Below, in pieces: positions 17,844 to 25,976 of a stretch of 42,236 nt of DNA. Every line of letters starts with the position of its first letter. The first letter of the stretch is position 1. The DNA comes from Flammeovirgaceae bacterium UBA2338 (GTDB taxonomy: Bacteria; Bacteroidota; Bacteroidia; Cytophagales; Cyclobacteriaceae), in contig DDUM01000080.1 of the NCBI GenBank assembly GCA_002344795.1, positions 1 to 42,236 on the forward strand, read 5' to 3'. The position numbers and the translations under genes are program-made. The notes under the pieces are model-generated. The model did no database searches and was not told the DNA's origin. It saw only the letters and a program-made list of their open reading frames with translations.

Positions 17844-19586
17844 CTAAAAAGAAATGCGTTCAGTTTTATATCCGATAAAAGTGAACACGATACTACCCTT
17901 GGACTTATTTACTTTGAGTTTATAAGTTCCGTCTCTGTCGCTCACAGTTCCTTGATGTGTTCCCTCTAAAACAATGTTCATTCCAGCTGTTGGCTTGCCA
18001 TCTGAATTAAAAACCTGGCCAACCATGTACCGATCACCATTTTCTTCCATTAAGCGACCTGTCACTTTCATTGTCTGTTTACTCCCTTCTATTGGAGGCT
18101 CAAGACTAACATTCGCACCACCTTGCTGATTACCCAGGCTAAAGGTGATTGGGAGAACCATTCTTTGTTTAACAGCTTTTCCTCGTTGTTTTGCCGGGTT
18201 CCAGGCTGGTGAAAGACGTACTACTCTAAGTGCTTCACTGTTCAGGCTTTCATTCACGCCCTGCTGTATAAGAGGATCAGTGATTGAACCATCCTTCTCT
18301 ACAACGAACTCAACAAATACCTTTCCTTCAATACCTTTCTTTTTCGCATCTTCAGGATATTGAATTTGAGCAGATAGTTGCTCCTGAAACTTTTGAATGC
18401 CTTCCTTGGGTCTTGCAGGGTCTTCGACAATCATGAATAATTCCTCTTGATCTTTTAAATCCAAAACTGAAAGGTCTCTTAATAACAAACCAGTGACTCC
18501 TCGGTCAGGAAAGGGATAGGTGTTTAATATGGAATGGGTGGTATACTTGCTTAATTTTTCACGTATCTCGTCATCTGACCCCTCCACGTAAGTATACTTT
18601 CCATCAGGGTTCCTGGCTTCCCAAATAGCAATGTCTGCTTTTACTGCTGCGGGTAATTCTGCAACCTGAGAAATGGTGGTGTCATTAATTTCGCTTACAA
18701 TCTGATCCTGGCAGGCCACCGCCAAAAAAAAGAGTGGGAGCGTTGCGGCAAGTGTCACGATCTTCCAGTTTTTTATATTAGTTCTCATTGTTTTCATCAT
18801 TTCAATTCGTTTAAATGTAAAAGAATTAGTAAAGTGGTTGGCGAGAACATACCCATTATTTTGTAGTGCCACTTTCGCCAGCAAGTGACAATACCGATCT
18901 ACATCATGATCATGATCCTTCACCGAGCGCGCATCGGCTTCAAATTCATGTAGTTGAACGAGGGATTTCTTATAAAACTTTATAATAGGATTAAACCAAA
19001 ACACAATACCCACCAATTGAATCAGTATGGTATCTATTGAATGAAGCCTTTGTATGTGTACTTCTTCGTGTCTTAGCATTTCCTGTTTGTCATCCTCCTC
19101 CAATGTGTCTGCTGGATTGAGAAAGATGAAATTGAAAAATGAGAAGATGCCATTGATTTCATCAGACTCAGCAATGGTATATGTTTTCCATGTATAGTGT
19201 CGTGATTTTTTAAAAAGCGATATTAGAGATGCTATCCTGATTAAGAATAACACAAGAAGAATTATTGCAATTCCAGCGTACAGATAGTAAATCCATGTCC
19301 AACCGAAAGTGCCTTCATGGCTATCTGCGGATGGAGTAATTCCATTGCCGTATACAACAATCTCAGGAAGCCAGGTGGCAGGTACAGCCTGACTTATTGT
19401 AGGAATAAAAGGAGTTACGTTCCCAATTGATAGAAGTGGGAAGAGGAGAGAAGCGATCAAGCTGCCCAGTAGAAAACTTCTTTTGAAGGAGAACTGGTTT
19501 TCATTGCGGAGGAATAGCCAGTAAATTGTATAGAAAAAGACTATACCAATGTTCACTTCCAGAAAGTAATTCACAAATACATTCAT
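17844..19586 (-). CDS. BlaR1-like M56 metallopeptidase with TonB C-terminal and carboxypeptidase-regulatory-like domains
   Basis: The 580-residue membrane protein has hydrophobic segments at about 8-25, 36-56, 98-120 and 272-291. The zinc protease motif HEEVH is at 173-177 and a downstream HEFEADA at 213-219 supplies the third ligand, as in M56 (BlaR1/MecR1). After the last membrane segment, residues about 403-482 look like a TonB C-terminal domain (GKVFVEFVVEKDGSITD, LSPAWNPAKQRGKAVKQR). Residues about 520-580 look like a CarboxypepD_reg-like fold (GQVFNSDGKPTAGMNIVL to FIGYKTERISF). There is no penicillin-binding sensor domain, so beta-lactam sensing is not indicated. It overlaps the blaI-type gene by 4 bp. 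Likely role: a transmembrane sensor that inactivates the BlaI-type repressor by proteolysis; the signal is unknown. Confidence 0.9.
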   Translation of the reverse strand: MNVFVNYFLEVNIGIVFFYTIYWLFLRNENQFSFKRSFLLGSLIASLLFPLLSIGNVTPFIPTISQAVPATWLPEIVVYGNGITPSADSHEGTFGWTWIYYLYAGIAIILLVLFLIRIASLISLFKKSRHYTWKTYTIAESDEINGIFSFFNFIFLNPADTLEEDDKQEMLRHEEVHIQRLHSIDTILIQLVGIVFWFNPIIKFYKKSLVQLHEFEADARSVKDHDHDVDRYCHLLAKVALQNNGYVLANHFTNSFTFKRIEMMKTMRTNIKNWKIVTLAATLPLFFLAVACQDQIVSEINDTTISQVAELPAAVKADIAIWEARNPDGKYTYVEGSDDEIREKLSKYTTHSILNTYPFPDRGVTGLLLRDLSVLDLKDQEELFMIVEDPARPKEGIQKFQEQLSAQIQYPEDAKKKGIEGKVFVEFVVEKDGSITDPLIQQGVNESLNSEALRVVRLSPAWNPAKQRGKAVKQRMVLPITFSLGNQQGGANVSLEPPIEGSKQTMKVTGRLMEENGDRYMVGQVFNSDGKPTAGMNIVLEGTHQGTVSDRDGTYKLKVNKSKGSIVFTFIGYKTERISF

Positions 19587-19954
19587 GGTTTTTTGGTTTT
19601 GATTTTTTCCAGCTCTTTCACGAGTTGGTCGATGTCTTGTACTTTCAAATTATTTTCCTTGGCGAAGAATGATACAAGGTTGTTGAATGACCCATTGAAG
19701 TATCCCGTAACCATGTTGTTCAGATGGAACTGCGTATAATTCTCCCTTGAAATAAGAGGGTAGTATTCATGTGTTTTACCGTAGGCCTTATAACCAATAA
19801 AACCTTTCTTTTCCAGGATTCTTACTATGGTTGAAACAGTATTGTAGGCTGGCTTAGGGTTTGGCAATTGGTCTATGATGTCTTTTACAAACGCTTTTTC
19901 TAGCTCCCATAAAACCTGCATGATTTGATCTTCTGCTTTGGTAAGTTCTTTCAT
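19583..19954 (-). CDS. BlaI/MecI/CopY-family transcriptional repressor
   Basis: The 123-residue winged-helix protein begins MKELTKAEDQIMQVLWELEK, followed by PKPAYNTVSTIVRILEKKGF, the recognition-helix region typical of BlaI, then GYKAYGKTHEYYPLIS. The helical C-terminus serves dimerisation and in this family contains the site cut on induction. Its last bases overlap the M56 gene start (19583-19586), so the two are translated together. A repeat array directly upstream (19959-20015) is a candidate autoregulatory operator. Family assignment is firm; its regulon is unknown. Confidence 0.95.
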   Translation of the reverse strand: MKELTKAEDQIMQVLWELEKAFVKDIIDQLPNPKPAYNTVSTIVRILEKKGFIGYKAYGKTHEYYPLISRENYTQFHLNNMVTGYFNGSFNNLVSFFAKENNLKVQDIDQLVKELEKIKTKKP

Positions 19955-19958
19955 CCTG

Positions 19959-20015
19959 TAACTATCTATTACGTTTTATAACTATCTATTACGTTGTAAA
20001 ACTAAATGTTTAGTT
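19959..20015. promoter_or_regulatory. Candidate BlaI-type operator array: 17-bp direct repeats plus a palindrome
   Basis: TAACTATCTATTACGTT occurs at 19959-19975 and again at 19979-19995, exactly 20 bp apart (about two helical turns). Next to it, AACTAAATGTTTAGTT at 20000-20015 is an inverted repeat with 7-bp arms and a 2-bp centre. All lie within 62 bp upstream of the repressor start, where an autoregulatory operator is expected. A near -7 match (TAGTTTTA on the minus strand, about 19997-20004) overlaps the palindrome. Confidence 0.55.
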
Positions 20016-20062
20016 ATAAAAAGCAAAATATTTATTCAACACTTGGAATAAGTGCTTATAAA

Positions 20063-20737
20063 TCAACTGCTTGTAAAACAAAAGGAGAGGATATTAGCCC
20101 CCATTTTTAGGGCCTCCTGGCGTTTGGATTCAGGGTCGTTGTGGATTCTTCTGTCTTCCCAGCCATTGCCGAGGTCGCTTTCGTAAGAATAGAAGAGCAC
20201 CAGTCGCCCTTCATAAAAAAGCCCAAACCCCTGTGCCTGTTTTCCATCGTGTTCATGGATTTTGGGCAGACCATTAATAAATTTAAATTTTTGATGATAA
20301 ATGGGGTGGTCGAATGGTATTTCAATTAATTCCAGTTCTGGAAATACCTTTTTCAATTCTATGCGAACAAATTGATCAAGACCATAATTGTCGTCCACGT
20401 GCAGGAAACCGCCCCCAATCAAATAATTTCTTAGATTCAATGCTTCTTCTTGTGAGAAGACCACGTTTCCATGTCCGGTCATATACACGTATGGATAGGA
20501 GTATAAATCCGGGCTTCCTACTTCAACATTATCCTCATCGGGTGATAGATTCATCCCCAGCTCTTTGTTACAAAATTCAATCAGATTAGGTAGCGCAGTT
20601 TTGTTGGCATACCAGTCTCCACCTCCATTGTACTTCAATTTGGCAATTTTCAGCTGAGCCATTGTCTGGGTTGGGATGGCCAAAAGGCTGATTCCAAAGA
20701 GAAAAGTAACGGTATATAACAGCAGGTGGATTCTCAT
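20063..20737 (-). CDS. DUF4159 domain protein, exported
   Basis: The 224-residue protein has a signal peptide (hydrophobic residues 4-22, likely cleaved near TMAQ, 25-28). The DUF4159 core follows: KLKYNGGGDWYANKTALPNL, YVYMTGHGNVVFSQEEA, LRNYLIGGGFLHVDDNYG and FDHPIYHQKFKF. It also has FYEGRLVLFYSYESDLGNGW near the end. The fold resembles glutamine-amidotransferase-like Rossmann domains, but I see no catalytic Cys in the expected place, so enzymatic activity is doubtful. It stands alone here, with the repressor operator on one side and a divergent lipoprotein gene on the other. The periplasmic location is an inference; the function is unknown. Confidence 0.88.
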   Translation of the reverse strand: MRIHLLLYTVTFLFGISLLAIPTQTMAQLKIAKLKYNGGGDWYANKTALPNLIEFCNKELGMNLSPDEDNVEVGSPDLYSYPYVYMTGHGNVVFSQEEALNLRNYLIGGGFLHVDDNYGLDQFVRIELKKVFPELELIEIPFDHPIYHQKFKFINGLPKIHEHDGKQAQGFGLFYEGRLVLFYSYESDLGNGWEDRRIHNDPESKRQEALKMGANILSFCFTSS

Positions 20738-20807
20738 TTATTTTTTAGTCTGTTTAAACCTTTGGCGAAAGTTGAACTCTAACGCATTATAACAAACAAA
20801 TATCTAT

Positions 20808-21695
20808 ATGCAAACAACGAAAAAATATACACTTGGATTACTTCTAGTGTTACTCACCTTGTTTTCCTGTGATGAAGGTGGAGTATTGGAAATCAAAGAA
20901 ACAGATGAGGTAAGTGTTGAAAACGAGGCCGTCACAGACGCCTACTTTGAAGATGTGGATGACCTTACTATGCTGACCGTAGCCAGTGACGATGCAACGA
21001 TGGATGGCGGGAAAGTGGCAACTGGTGGAAGAAAAATAATAATTGGAGACTTCAGGTTGGAGTGTGCATCAGTAGAAATTGAACCTGCTGTTGACAGCAC
21101 ACCGTCTCATCCAAAAGGAGTGATTACCATTGATTTTGGAGATGGTTGTGAGGACAAGAGAGGAAATGTAAGAAAGGGTAAAATTATAATAACCTATGAT
21201 GGCAGAAGGTTTTTACCCGGCTCTTCAATTGTCACTACGTTTGAGAATTATACTATCAATGGCATTTTGATAGAAGGTGTTCGCACCGTCACCAATGTCA
21301 GTGGTAGTGTGGAAGAACATCCATTATTCAACATCGTAGTTGAAGGCGGCAAAGCCACCTGGCCTGATGAAACGTTTGCTACTCGTGAATCCAATAGAAA
21401 CCGTGAGTGGATCAGAGCCAATAACCCACTGAATGATGAGTGGCATGTAACAGGCAATGCTGCCGGCACAAATAGAAATGGGGTTTCATATACTATGGAG
21501 ATTGCCGAAGCGTTGGTATACAAAAGGGAATGTGCCATTAGTAACCGTATTTTCATGGCAGTAGCAGGCGTAAAGGTGCTTACCACAGAAAATCGTCAGA
21601 TAACAATTGATTATGGAGATGGTGCTTGTGACAAGTTGGTAACGATTACAATTAATGGAGAATCCAGGGAGGTTGAGGTAAAAGGTAACGTTTAG
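20808..21695 (+). CDS. Predicted lipoprotein with internal duplication, function unknown
   Basis: The 295-residue protein has a lipoprotein signal with Cys21 after LTLFS. An acidic linker (about 22-66) follows, typical of surface lipoproteins of Bacteroidota. Two related halves are visible. The first has ECASVEIEP (Cys86) then ITIDFGDGCEDK (Cys114). The second has ECAISNRIF (Cys242) then ITIDYGDGACDK (Cys274). The matching cysteine pairs may form one disulfide per half. A central segment with WPDETFATRESNRNREWIR separates them. I do not recognise a named family. A strong terminator follows directly, so it appears to be a single-gene unit. Confidence 0.75.
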   Translation: MQTTKKYTLGLLLVLLTLFSCDEGGVLEIKETDEVSVENEAVTDAYFEDVDDLTMLTVASDDATMDGGKVATGGRKIIIGDFRLECASVEIEPAVDSTPSHPKGVITIDFGDGCEDKRGNVRKGKIIITYDGRRFLPGSSIVTTFENYTINGILIEGVRTVTNVSGSVEEHPLFNIVVEGGKATWPDETFATRESNRNREWIRANNPLNDEWHVTGNAAGTNRNGVSYTMEIAEALVYKRECAISNRIFMAVAGVKVLTTENRQITIDYGDGACDKLVTITINGESREVEVKGNV

Positions 21696-21722
21696 GGTTG
21701 TGATGGATTGAGGGGTTGGTTA

Positions 21723-21762
21723 AAAGGCCTCCTTTGTGCGAGCAAGGGAGGCCTTTCTTTTT
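21723..21762 (+). terminator. Rho-independent terminator
   Basis: The arms AAAGGCCTCC (21723-21732) and GGAGGCCTTT (21747-21756) pair perfectly. The stem extends by four further pairs (one G-U) to a 6-nt loop, and TCTTTTT-type pyrimidines follow at 21756-21762. It ends the lipoprotein gene 28 bp upstream. Confidence 0.9.
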
Positions 21763-21817
21763 AACAAGAGGGTGTCATTTTCAAGCCGGGAGGGCTAACG
21801 GCTTTAACGGTAAGCCT

Positions 21818-21825
21818 TATATTTG
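21818..21825 (+). promoter_or_regulatory. Putative -7 promoter element of thyA
   Basis: TATATTTG matches the Bacteroidota consensus TAnnTTTG and is followed by CAG. It lies 26 bp before the thyA ATG, giving a short leader. It follows a strong terminator, as a new transcription unit requires. The -33 TTG is not clear. Confidence 0.6.
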
Positions 21826-21851
21826 CAGAACCACCAGAAGACACCACTAAT

Positions 21852-22646
21852 ATGAAGCAGTATCTTTCTCTTATGCAGGATATTTTGGATACAGGAGTTC
21901 AAAAGACCGATCGGACTGGAACCGGAACATTATCCGTATTTGGAAGACAATTGCGTTTCAACTTACAGGATGGCTTTCCTCTGGTGACAACAAAAAAATT
22001 GCACCTTCGCTCTATTATATATGAGCTGTTATGGTTTCTCAATGGGGATACGAATATTAAATACCTCAATGACAATGGGGTTTCCATTTGGGATGAGTGG
22101 GCTGATGAGAATGGAGAGTTAGGCCCTGTATACGGAAGCCAATGGAGAAGCTGGCCCGCGCCCAATGGCGAATCCATTGACCAGATAGTAAAAGTACTTG
22201 ATCAAATTAAAAATAAACCAGATTCGAGGAGACATATTGTTTCCGCTTGGAATCCAGCCGAAGTGGATAAAATGGCATTGCCGCCATGCCATGCCTTGTT
22301 TCAATTTTATGTAGCTGACGGAAAGCTTTCCTGTCAATTGTATCAGCGCAGCGCAGACTACTTTCTGGGAGTACCCTTTAATATTGCTTCGTATGCCCTC
22401 CTTACACATATGGTAGCGCAGCAGTGCGATCTGCAACCAGGAGAATTCGTGTGGACGGGTGGAGACGTGCATTTGTATACCAATCATTTGGATCAAGCTA
22501 AAACTCAGCTGTCCCGTGATACTTTTCCATTGCCTCAATTAAAGATGAGCAGGAAACCCAACTCACTTTTCGAATATCGATTTGAAGATTTTGAGATAGT
22601 AAATTACCAATGCCATCCGGGTATTAAAGCTCCAATTGCCGTATAA
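21852..22646 (+). CDS. thyA: Thymidylate synthase
   Basis: ThyA makes dTMP from dUMP using methylene-tetrahydrofolate. The 264-residue length equals that of E. coli ThyA. Visible motifs are TDRTGTGTLSVFGRQLRF near the N-terminus (phosphate-binding Arg), WDEWADENGELGPVYGSQWR, the catalytic Cys146 in LPPCHALFQFYV, and QRSADYFLGVPFNIASYA. The C-terminal Ala-Val matches the usual PxAPxAV-like end. Dihydrofolate reductase, often adjacent, is absent from this window. The gene has its own terminator-flanked promoter region. Confidence 0.98.
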   Translation: MKQYLSLMQDILDTGVQKTDRTGTGTLSVFGRQLRFNLQDGFPLVTTKKLHLRSIIYELLWFLNGDTNIKYLNDNGVSIWDEWADENGELGPVYGSQWRSWPAPNGESIDQIVKVLDQIKNKPDSRRHIVSAWNPAEVDKMALPPCHALFQFYVADGKLSCQLYQRSADYFLGVPFNIASYALLTHMVAQQCDLQPGEFVWTGGDVHLYTNHLDQAKTQLSRDTFPLPQLKMSRKPNSLFEYRFEDFEIVNYQCHPGIKAPIAV

Positions 22647-22950
22647 TTATTTTGCGTTAGCGGTGAAATCATGGAGATACAGAAGTGGTGTCTCAAAATG
22701 ACTTGCCTTATTGCAACATGACTTGCCTTATTGCAACGCGTTTACACTTGTCGTTCTGGTATTTCAATTCATTGCAGTGTTCAAATGATAATGGATTGAG
22801 AATTTTTAGTCAGGTATGGATGGGGAATTTTCGGACTGCACACAGTTTTTCTCAGCCATGTCAGGCTAAAGTTCTAATATAATGTTCATTTACTTATCCT
22901 GTTATTTGTAGTAGATTTAAGTTTTTGGTGAAAAGATTAACTCAATAACA
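22647..22950. other. 304-bp intergenic region between thyA and the Cys/Met PLP enzyme gene
   Basis: No protein or RNA gene is supported here. It holds a weak stem (22674-22680 with 22688-22694, one G-U pair) that might end thyA, and a 20-bp tandem duplication (22698-22737). The remainder is AT-rich and probably carries the promoter of the following gene. I found no convincing TAnnTTTG element or riboswitch fold. Confidence 0.6.
22698..22737. repeat. 20-bp perfect tandem duplication
   Basis: ATGACTTGCCTTATTGCAAC occurs at 22698-22717 and immediately again at 22718-22737. Only two copies are present and no flanking genes are involved. It may be a replication-slippage duplication; a regulatory role is possible but not shown. 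Confidence 0.9.
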
Positions 22951-24132
22951 ATGGATATTCAAAAAAGTAAAAATGGAACTGCCTCAGTATGGGCTGGTGA
23001 ATTGGAAGAGTTTTATGAGAGAGCCACCACGCCTCCTATTGTCAACAGTGTTACGTTTGGATATCGCGACCTGGAAGAATGGCATGAAGTAGCTTTGGGC
23101 AACAAAGAAGGTCATATTTATAGTAGAAATACCAATCCCACAGTCCAGGTATTTGAGGAAAAAGTAAGGATATTGGAACATGCTGAATCGGCCATTGCTT
23201 TTTCTACAGGAATGGCGGCCATTAGCAATACCCTCTTTTCATTATTAGCTCCCGGAGATCGGGTGGTTTCAATTAAGGATACCTACGGAGGAACAAGCAG
23301 ACTTTTTATAGAATTTTTGCCGGCTATCAATGTGAGTGTGACCCTTTGCGAAACTGGACATCATGAGGAAATGGAAGAGGAAATTGCTAAGGGATGCAAG
23401 TTGGTGTACTTAGAGACGCCAACAAACCCTACACTCAAAGTGCTTGACCTGAAAAGGCTAATTAAAGCTGCGAAAGCCGTAAAGGCAATTGTAGTTGTAG
23501 ACAATACTTTTGCTACTCCTATCAACCAAAATCCGATATTGTTGGGTGCTGATGTGGTGGTACATAGTGCAACTAAATTTTTGGGTGGCCATTCCGATGT
23601 GATGGGAGGGGTAGCCTGCGGGAATACAGAACTCATTAAACGAATATTTCAATACAGAGAAATCACTGGGGCATCCCTTCATGCCATGTCAGCTTATTTG
23701 TTAGCCAGAGGAATGAAGACATTGGAATTGCGCATTCTGCGACAAAACCAAAGTGCCATGAAAGTTGCTCAATTTTTGAGCTCACATCCTAAAGTAGAAG
23801 AGGTATTCTACCCGGGGTTGCCAACGCATAAGGGACATGATTTTGCAAAGGAGCAGATGTCAGGATTTGGAGGTATGATGAGCTTTTCTTTAAAGGGAGG
23901 GTATGACAAAGTGAAAAAGTTTTTACCACAATTAAAATTGGTACACCTCGCAGCAAGTTTAGGTTCTGTTAGTTCGCTGGCAGGCCCCCCGCGAACCACA
24001 AGCCATGTTGAGTTAACAGAAGCTCAAAGAGCAGAACTAGGAATTCCTGAAAGTTTGATTCGATACAGTGTAGGGATCGAAAATGTAGAAGACCTTATCG
24101 AAGACTTGACCCAGGCATTCAATACAATTTGA
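22951..24132 (+). CDS. Cys/Met metabolism PLP-dependent enzyme (cystathionine gamma-synthase/methionine gamma-lyase type)
   Basis: The 393-residue protein belongs to the trans-sulfuration PLP family. It has YSRNTNPTVQVFEEKVRILE (phosphate- and active-site Tyr/Arg region), STGMAAISNTLFSLL, YLETPTNPTLKVLDL, VVDNTFATPINQNPILLGAD and the PLP lysine (Lys209) in HSATKFLGGHSDVMGG. The C-terminal SLAGPPRTTSHVEL and IRYSVGIENVEDLIEDL are also typical. Residue signs do not safely separate cystathionine gamma-synthase, gamma-lyase, O-acetylhomoserine sulfhydrylase and methionine gamma-lyase, so a single reaction is not assigned. It is followed by 45 bp and then the isoaspartyl peptidase gene on the same strand, and may be cotranscribed with it. 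Confidence 0.9.
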   Translation: MDIQKSKNGTASVWAGELEEFYERATTPPIVNSVTFGYRDLEEWHEVALGNKEGHIYSRNTNPTVQVFEEKVRILEHAESAIAFSTGMAAISNTLFSLLAPGDRVVSIKDTYGGTSRLFIEFLPAINVSVTLCETGHHEEMEEEIAKGCKLVYLETPTNPTLKVLDLKRLIKAAKAVKAIVVVDNTFATPINQNPILLGADVVVHSATKFLGGHSDVMGGVACGNTELIKRIFQYREITGASLHAMSAYLLARGMKTLELRILRQNQSAMKVAQFLSSHPKVEEVFYPGLPTHKGHDFAKEQMSGFGGMMSFSLKGGYDKVKKFLPQLKLVHLAASLGSVSSLAGPPRTTSHVELTEAQRAELGIPESLIRYSVGIENVEDLIEDLTQAFNTI

Positions 24133-24177
24133 TTACTACGCTAATTGTTTTTTTAGGTCACATCACCAAATAAGAAA

Positions 24178-25104
24178 TTGAAAAAAATAGCTATTGCGAT
24201 TCATGGAGGAGCAGGAACACTTCTCAAAAAAAACATGACACCAGCGATGGAGCAATCCTATGCGGCAGCGCTTGAGGAGGCCTTAACTGCAGGCCGATTG
24301 GTGTTACAGAATGATGGAGATGCCATTAGTGCAGTTGAAGAAGCGGTGAAGCACCTTGAAGATAGTCCATTATTCAATGCAGGTAAGGGATCGGTGTTTA
24401 CATCAGCGGGCACGCATGAGATGGATGCTTCCATCATGGATGGTAAAACTTTGAATGCTGGTGCACTGTCCATGGTTCGTGGCGTAAGAAACCCGGTGTC
24501 CCTAGCGCGGATGATCATGGAAAAATCGGGGCATGTGTTTCTTGCTGGTGAAGGTGCTATGGCTTTCGCCCGGCAAATGAATTGTATGTTCGAACCTGAG
24601 GAGTATTTCTTTGATGAATTGCGGTTCCAACAGTGGCAGCAGGTAAAGGGTACTGATGATGTAAAGTTGGATCATTCAGCATTAGACGAAAAGAAATTTG
24701 GTACAGTGGGCGCAGTGGCTCTTGACATTGAAGGCAACATTGCAGCCGCTACCTCCACGGGCGGTATGACGAACAAGAAGTTTGGCAGGGTGGGAGACAG
24801 CCCAATGATTGGGGCAGGTAACTATGCCAATAATTTAACGTGTGCAGTATCTTGTACGGGCAGTGGCGAATTCTTTATTAGAGGTGTGGTTGCTTATGAT
24901 GTTTCTTGCCTGATGGAATACAAAGGGCTGTCCCTTCTAGAAGCTGCGGATCATGTAATCAATCATCGCCTTAAAAAAATTGGAGGAGATGGTGGCTTAG
25001 TCGCTGTAGATGCAAACGGTAATATTGCCATGCCATTTAATACGGATGGTATGTACCGTGCAAGCTGGAATGCCAACGATGAGAAGCTGATTGCAATCTA
25101 TTAA
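24178..25104 (+). CDS. Isoaspartyl peptidase / plant-type L-asparaginase (Ntn-hydrolase)
   Basis: The 308-residue precursor of an N-terminal-nucleophile hydrolase cleaves itself to expose a catalytic Thr. The motif FGTVGAVALD places that Thr at residue 176, followed by GNIAAATSTGGMTNKKFGRVGD, the substrate-binding signature. The N-terminus IAIHGGAGT is canonical. The start is TTG: an in-frame TAG lies at 24154-24156, no ATG follows it, and the first internal Met is past the conserved HGGAG. The family hydrolyses beta-aspartyl dipeptides, including beta-Asp-Arg, and to varying extents asparagine. Beside cyanophycinase and cyanophycin synthetase genes, beta-Asp-Arg is the likeliest substrate. 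No signal peptide is seen, so it is cytoplasmic. Confidence 0.93.
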   Translation: MKKIAIAIHGGAGTLLKKNMTPAMEQSYAAALEEALTAGRLVLQNDGDAISAVEEAVKHLEDSPLFNAGKGSVFTSAGTHEMDASIMDGKTLNAGALSMVRGVRNPVSLARMIMEKSGHVFLAGEGAMAFARQMNCMFEPEEYFFDELRFQQWQQVKGTDDVKLDHSALDEKKFGTVGAVALDIEGNIAAATSTGGMTNKKFGRVGDSPMIGAGNYANNLTCAVSCTGSGEFFIRGVVAYDVSCLMEYKGLSLLEAADHVINHRLKKIGGDGGLVAVDANGNIAMPFNTDGMYRASWNANDEKLIAIY

Positions 25105-25112
25105 TAAGGAGC

Positions 25113-25976
25113 CTAATAAAAGTCGTCATGTAGAGGGAGTACTTCTATCTCTCTATTGTCTAACCTGAACTTATCACCATTTGCCAGAATATGAGTGGTC
25201 AGGTTAGACATGGACATGGGTATTCCAATTTTTAATTGCTGGTAGCTATTGTGAGTAAGATTTACCGGGTCCATTACTATCACCATTCCTGAGCCAATCA
25301 CTCTAAATTCATTACAGTTTTTAATGATGAGCCCAGTGTCTTCTGCTAATCCCACCCCAACTTTGTCAGGATATTTTGCCAATGCCTCTGCCAACCGCCC
25401 GAACCTTCCTCTTCTTACAAAATGAGTGTCGATGATCAGTTCCGGAATGAGGCCAAGCCCTTTTTTCATTTTCACTGCTCCTTTTTGTAGTGCTTCTGAA
25501 CTACTACCTCCAGCAATCATTTCTAAGGACATGGCCATTGCTCCTGCGCTGGTTCCGGCAATCACTATCGGTTCATCCCTAAATCTTTGCATGAGAATTT
25601 GATGAAATTCTGTGTCCTTAATTTTATGACTAATCCTTGACTGATTACCACCGGAGAACATGATACAATCGGCCTGTTCAATTAACTGTAGAATCTCCTT
25701 CTTGTCAGATTGACTTCTGCGAGTAATTTTCACTACTGATATTTCTGTGCACCCGAGTTTCCCAAAGGCATCTAAATAGTTCTGTCCCACCTCGTCAGGA
25801 ATATCGGATGCGATCGGGATCACAACCACTTTTGAATGTTTCCCTTTGCTTTCCTGTAAGATATGAGAGAGTATTCCCTTTTTGGTGAAATTGAGCCGGC
25901 TACTCCCATTGAGGCCTTTATCTTCATTTCCTCCAATAGGGATGAGGATACCTTTAGTACTACGATCTTCGGTCAT
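25113..25976 (-). CDS. cphB: Cyanophycinase
   Basis: This S51 serine peptidase cuts cyanophycin into beta-Asp-Arg dipeptides. The 287-residue protein has GGNEDKG near the start and MFSGGNQSRI (106-115). The nucleophile elbow GTSAGAMAMS has Ser143, and DTHFVRRGRFGRL carries His185. The Arg-rich RRGR loop is typical of cyanophycinases and absent from dipeptidase E relatives. There is no signal peptide, so it is an intracellular enzyme, unlike secreted CphE-type proteins. It converges on the isoaspartyl peptidase gene (8-bp gap) and diverges from the synthetase gene (101-bp shared upstream region). The symbol follows cyanobacterial usage. Confidence 0.92.
   Translation of the reverse strand: MTEDRSTKGILIPIGGNEDKGLNGSSRLNFTKKGILSHILQESKGKHSKVVVIPIASDIPDEVGQNYLDAFGKLGCTEISVVKITRRSQSDKKEILQLIEQADCIMFSGGNQSRISHKIKDTEFHQILMQRFRDEPIVIAGTSAGAMAMSLEMIAGGSSSEALQKGAVKMKKGLGLIPELIIDTHFVRRGRFGRLAEALAKYPDKVGVGLAEDTGLIIKNCNEFRVIGSGMVIVMDPVNLTHNSYQQLKIGIPMSMSNLTTHILANGDKFRLDNREIEVLPLHDDFY

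Noticed and set aside
17844..19954. Beta-lactam resistance system suggested by BlaI/BlaR1 similarity.
   Set aside because: The sensor lacks a penicillin-binding domain and no beta-lactamase gene is present in the window.
22740..22950. A SAM-type riboswitch upstream of the Cys/Met PLP enzyme gene, prompted by a GGCTAAAG segment near 22863.
   Set aside because: I could not assemble the required stem and pseudoknot pairing; one short motif is not enough. A covariance-model search would decide.
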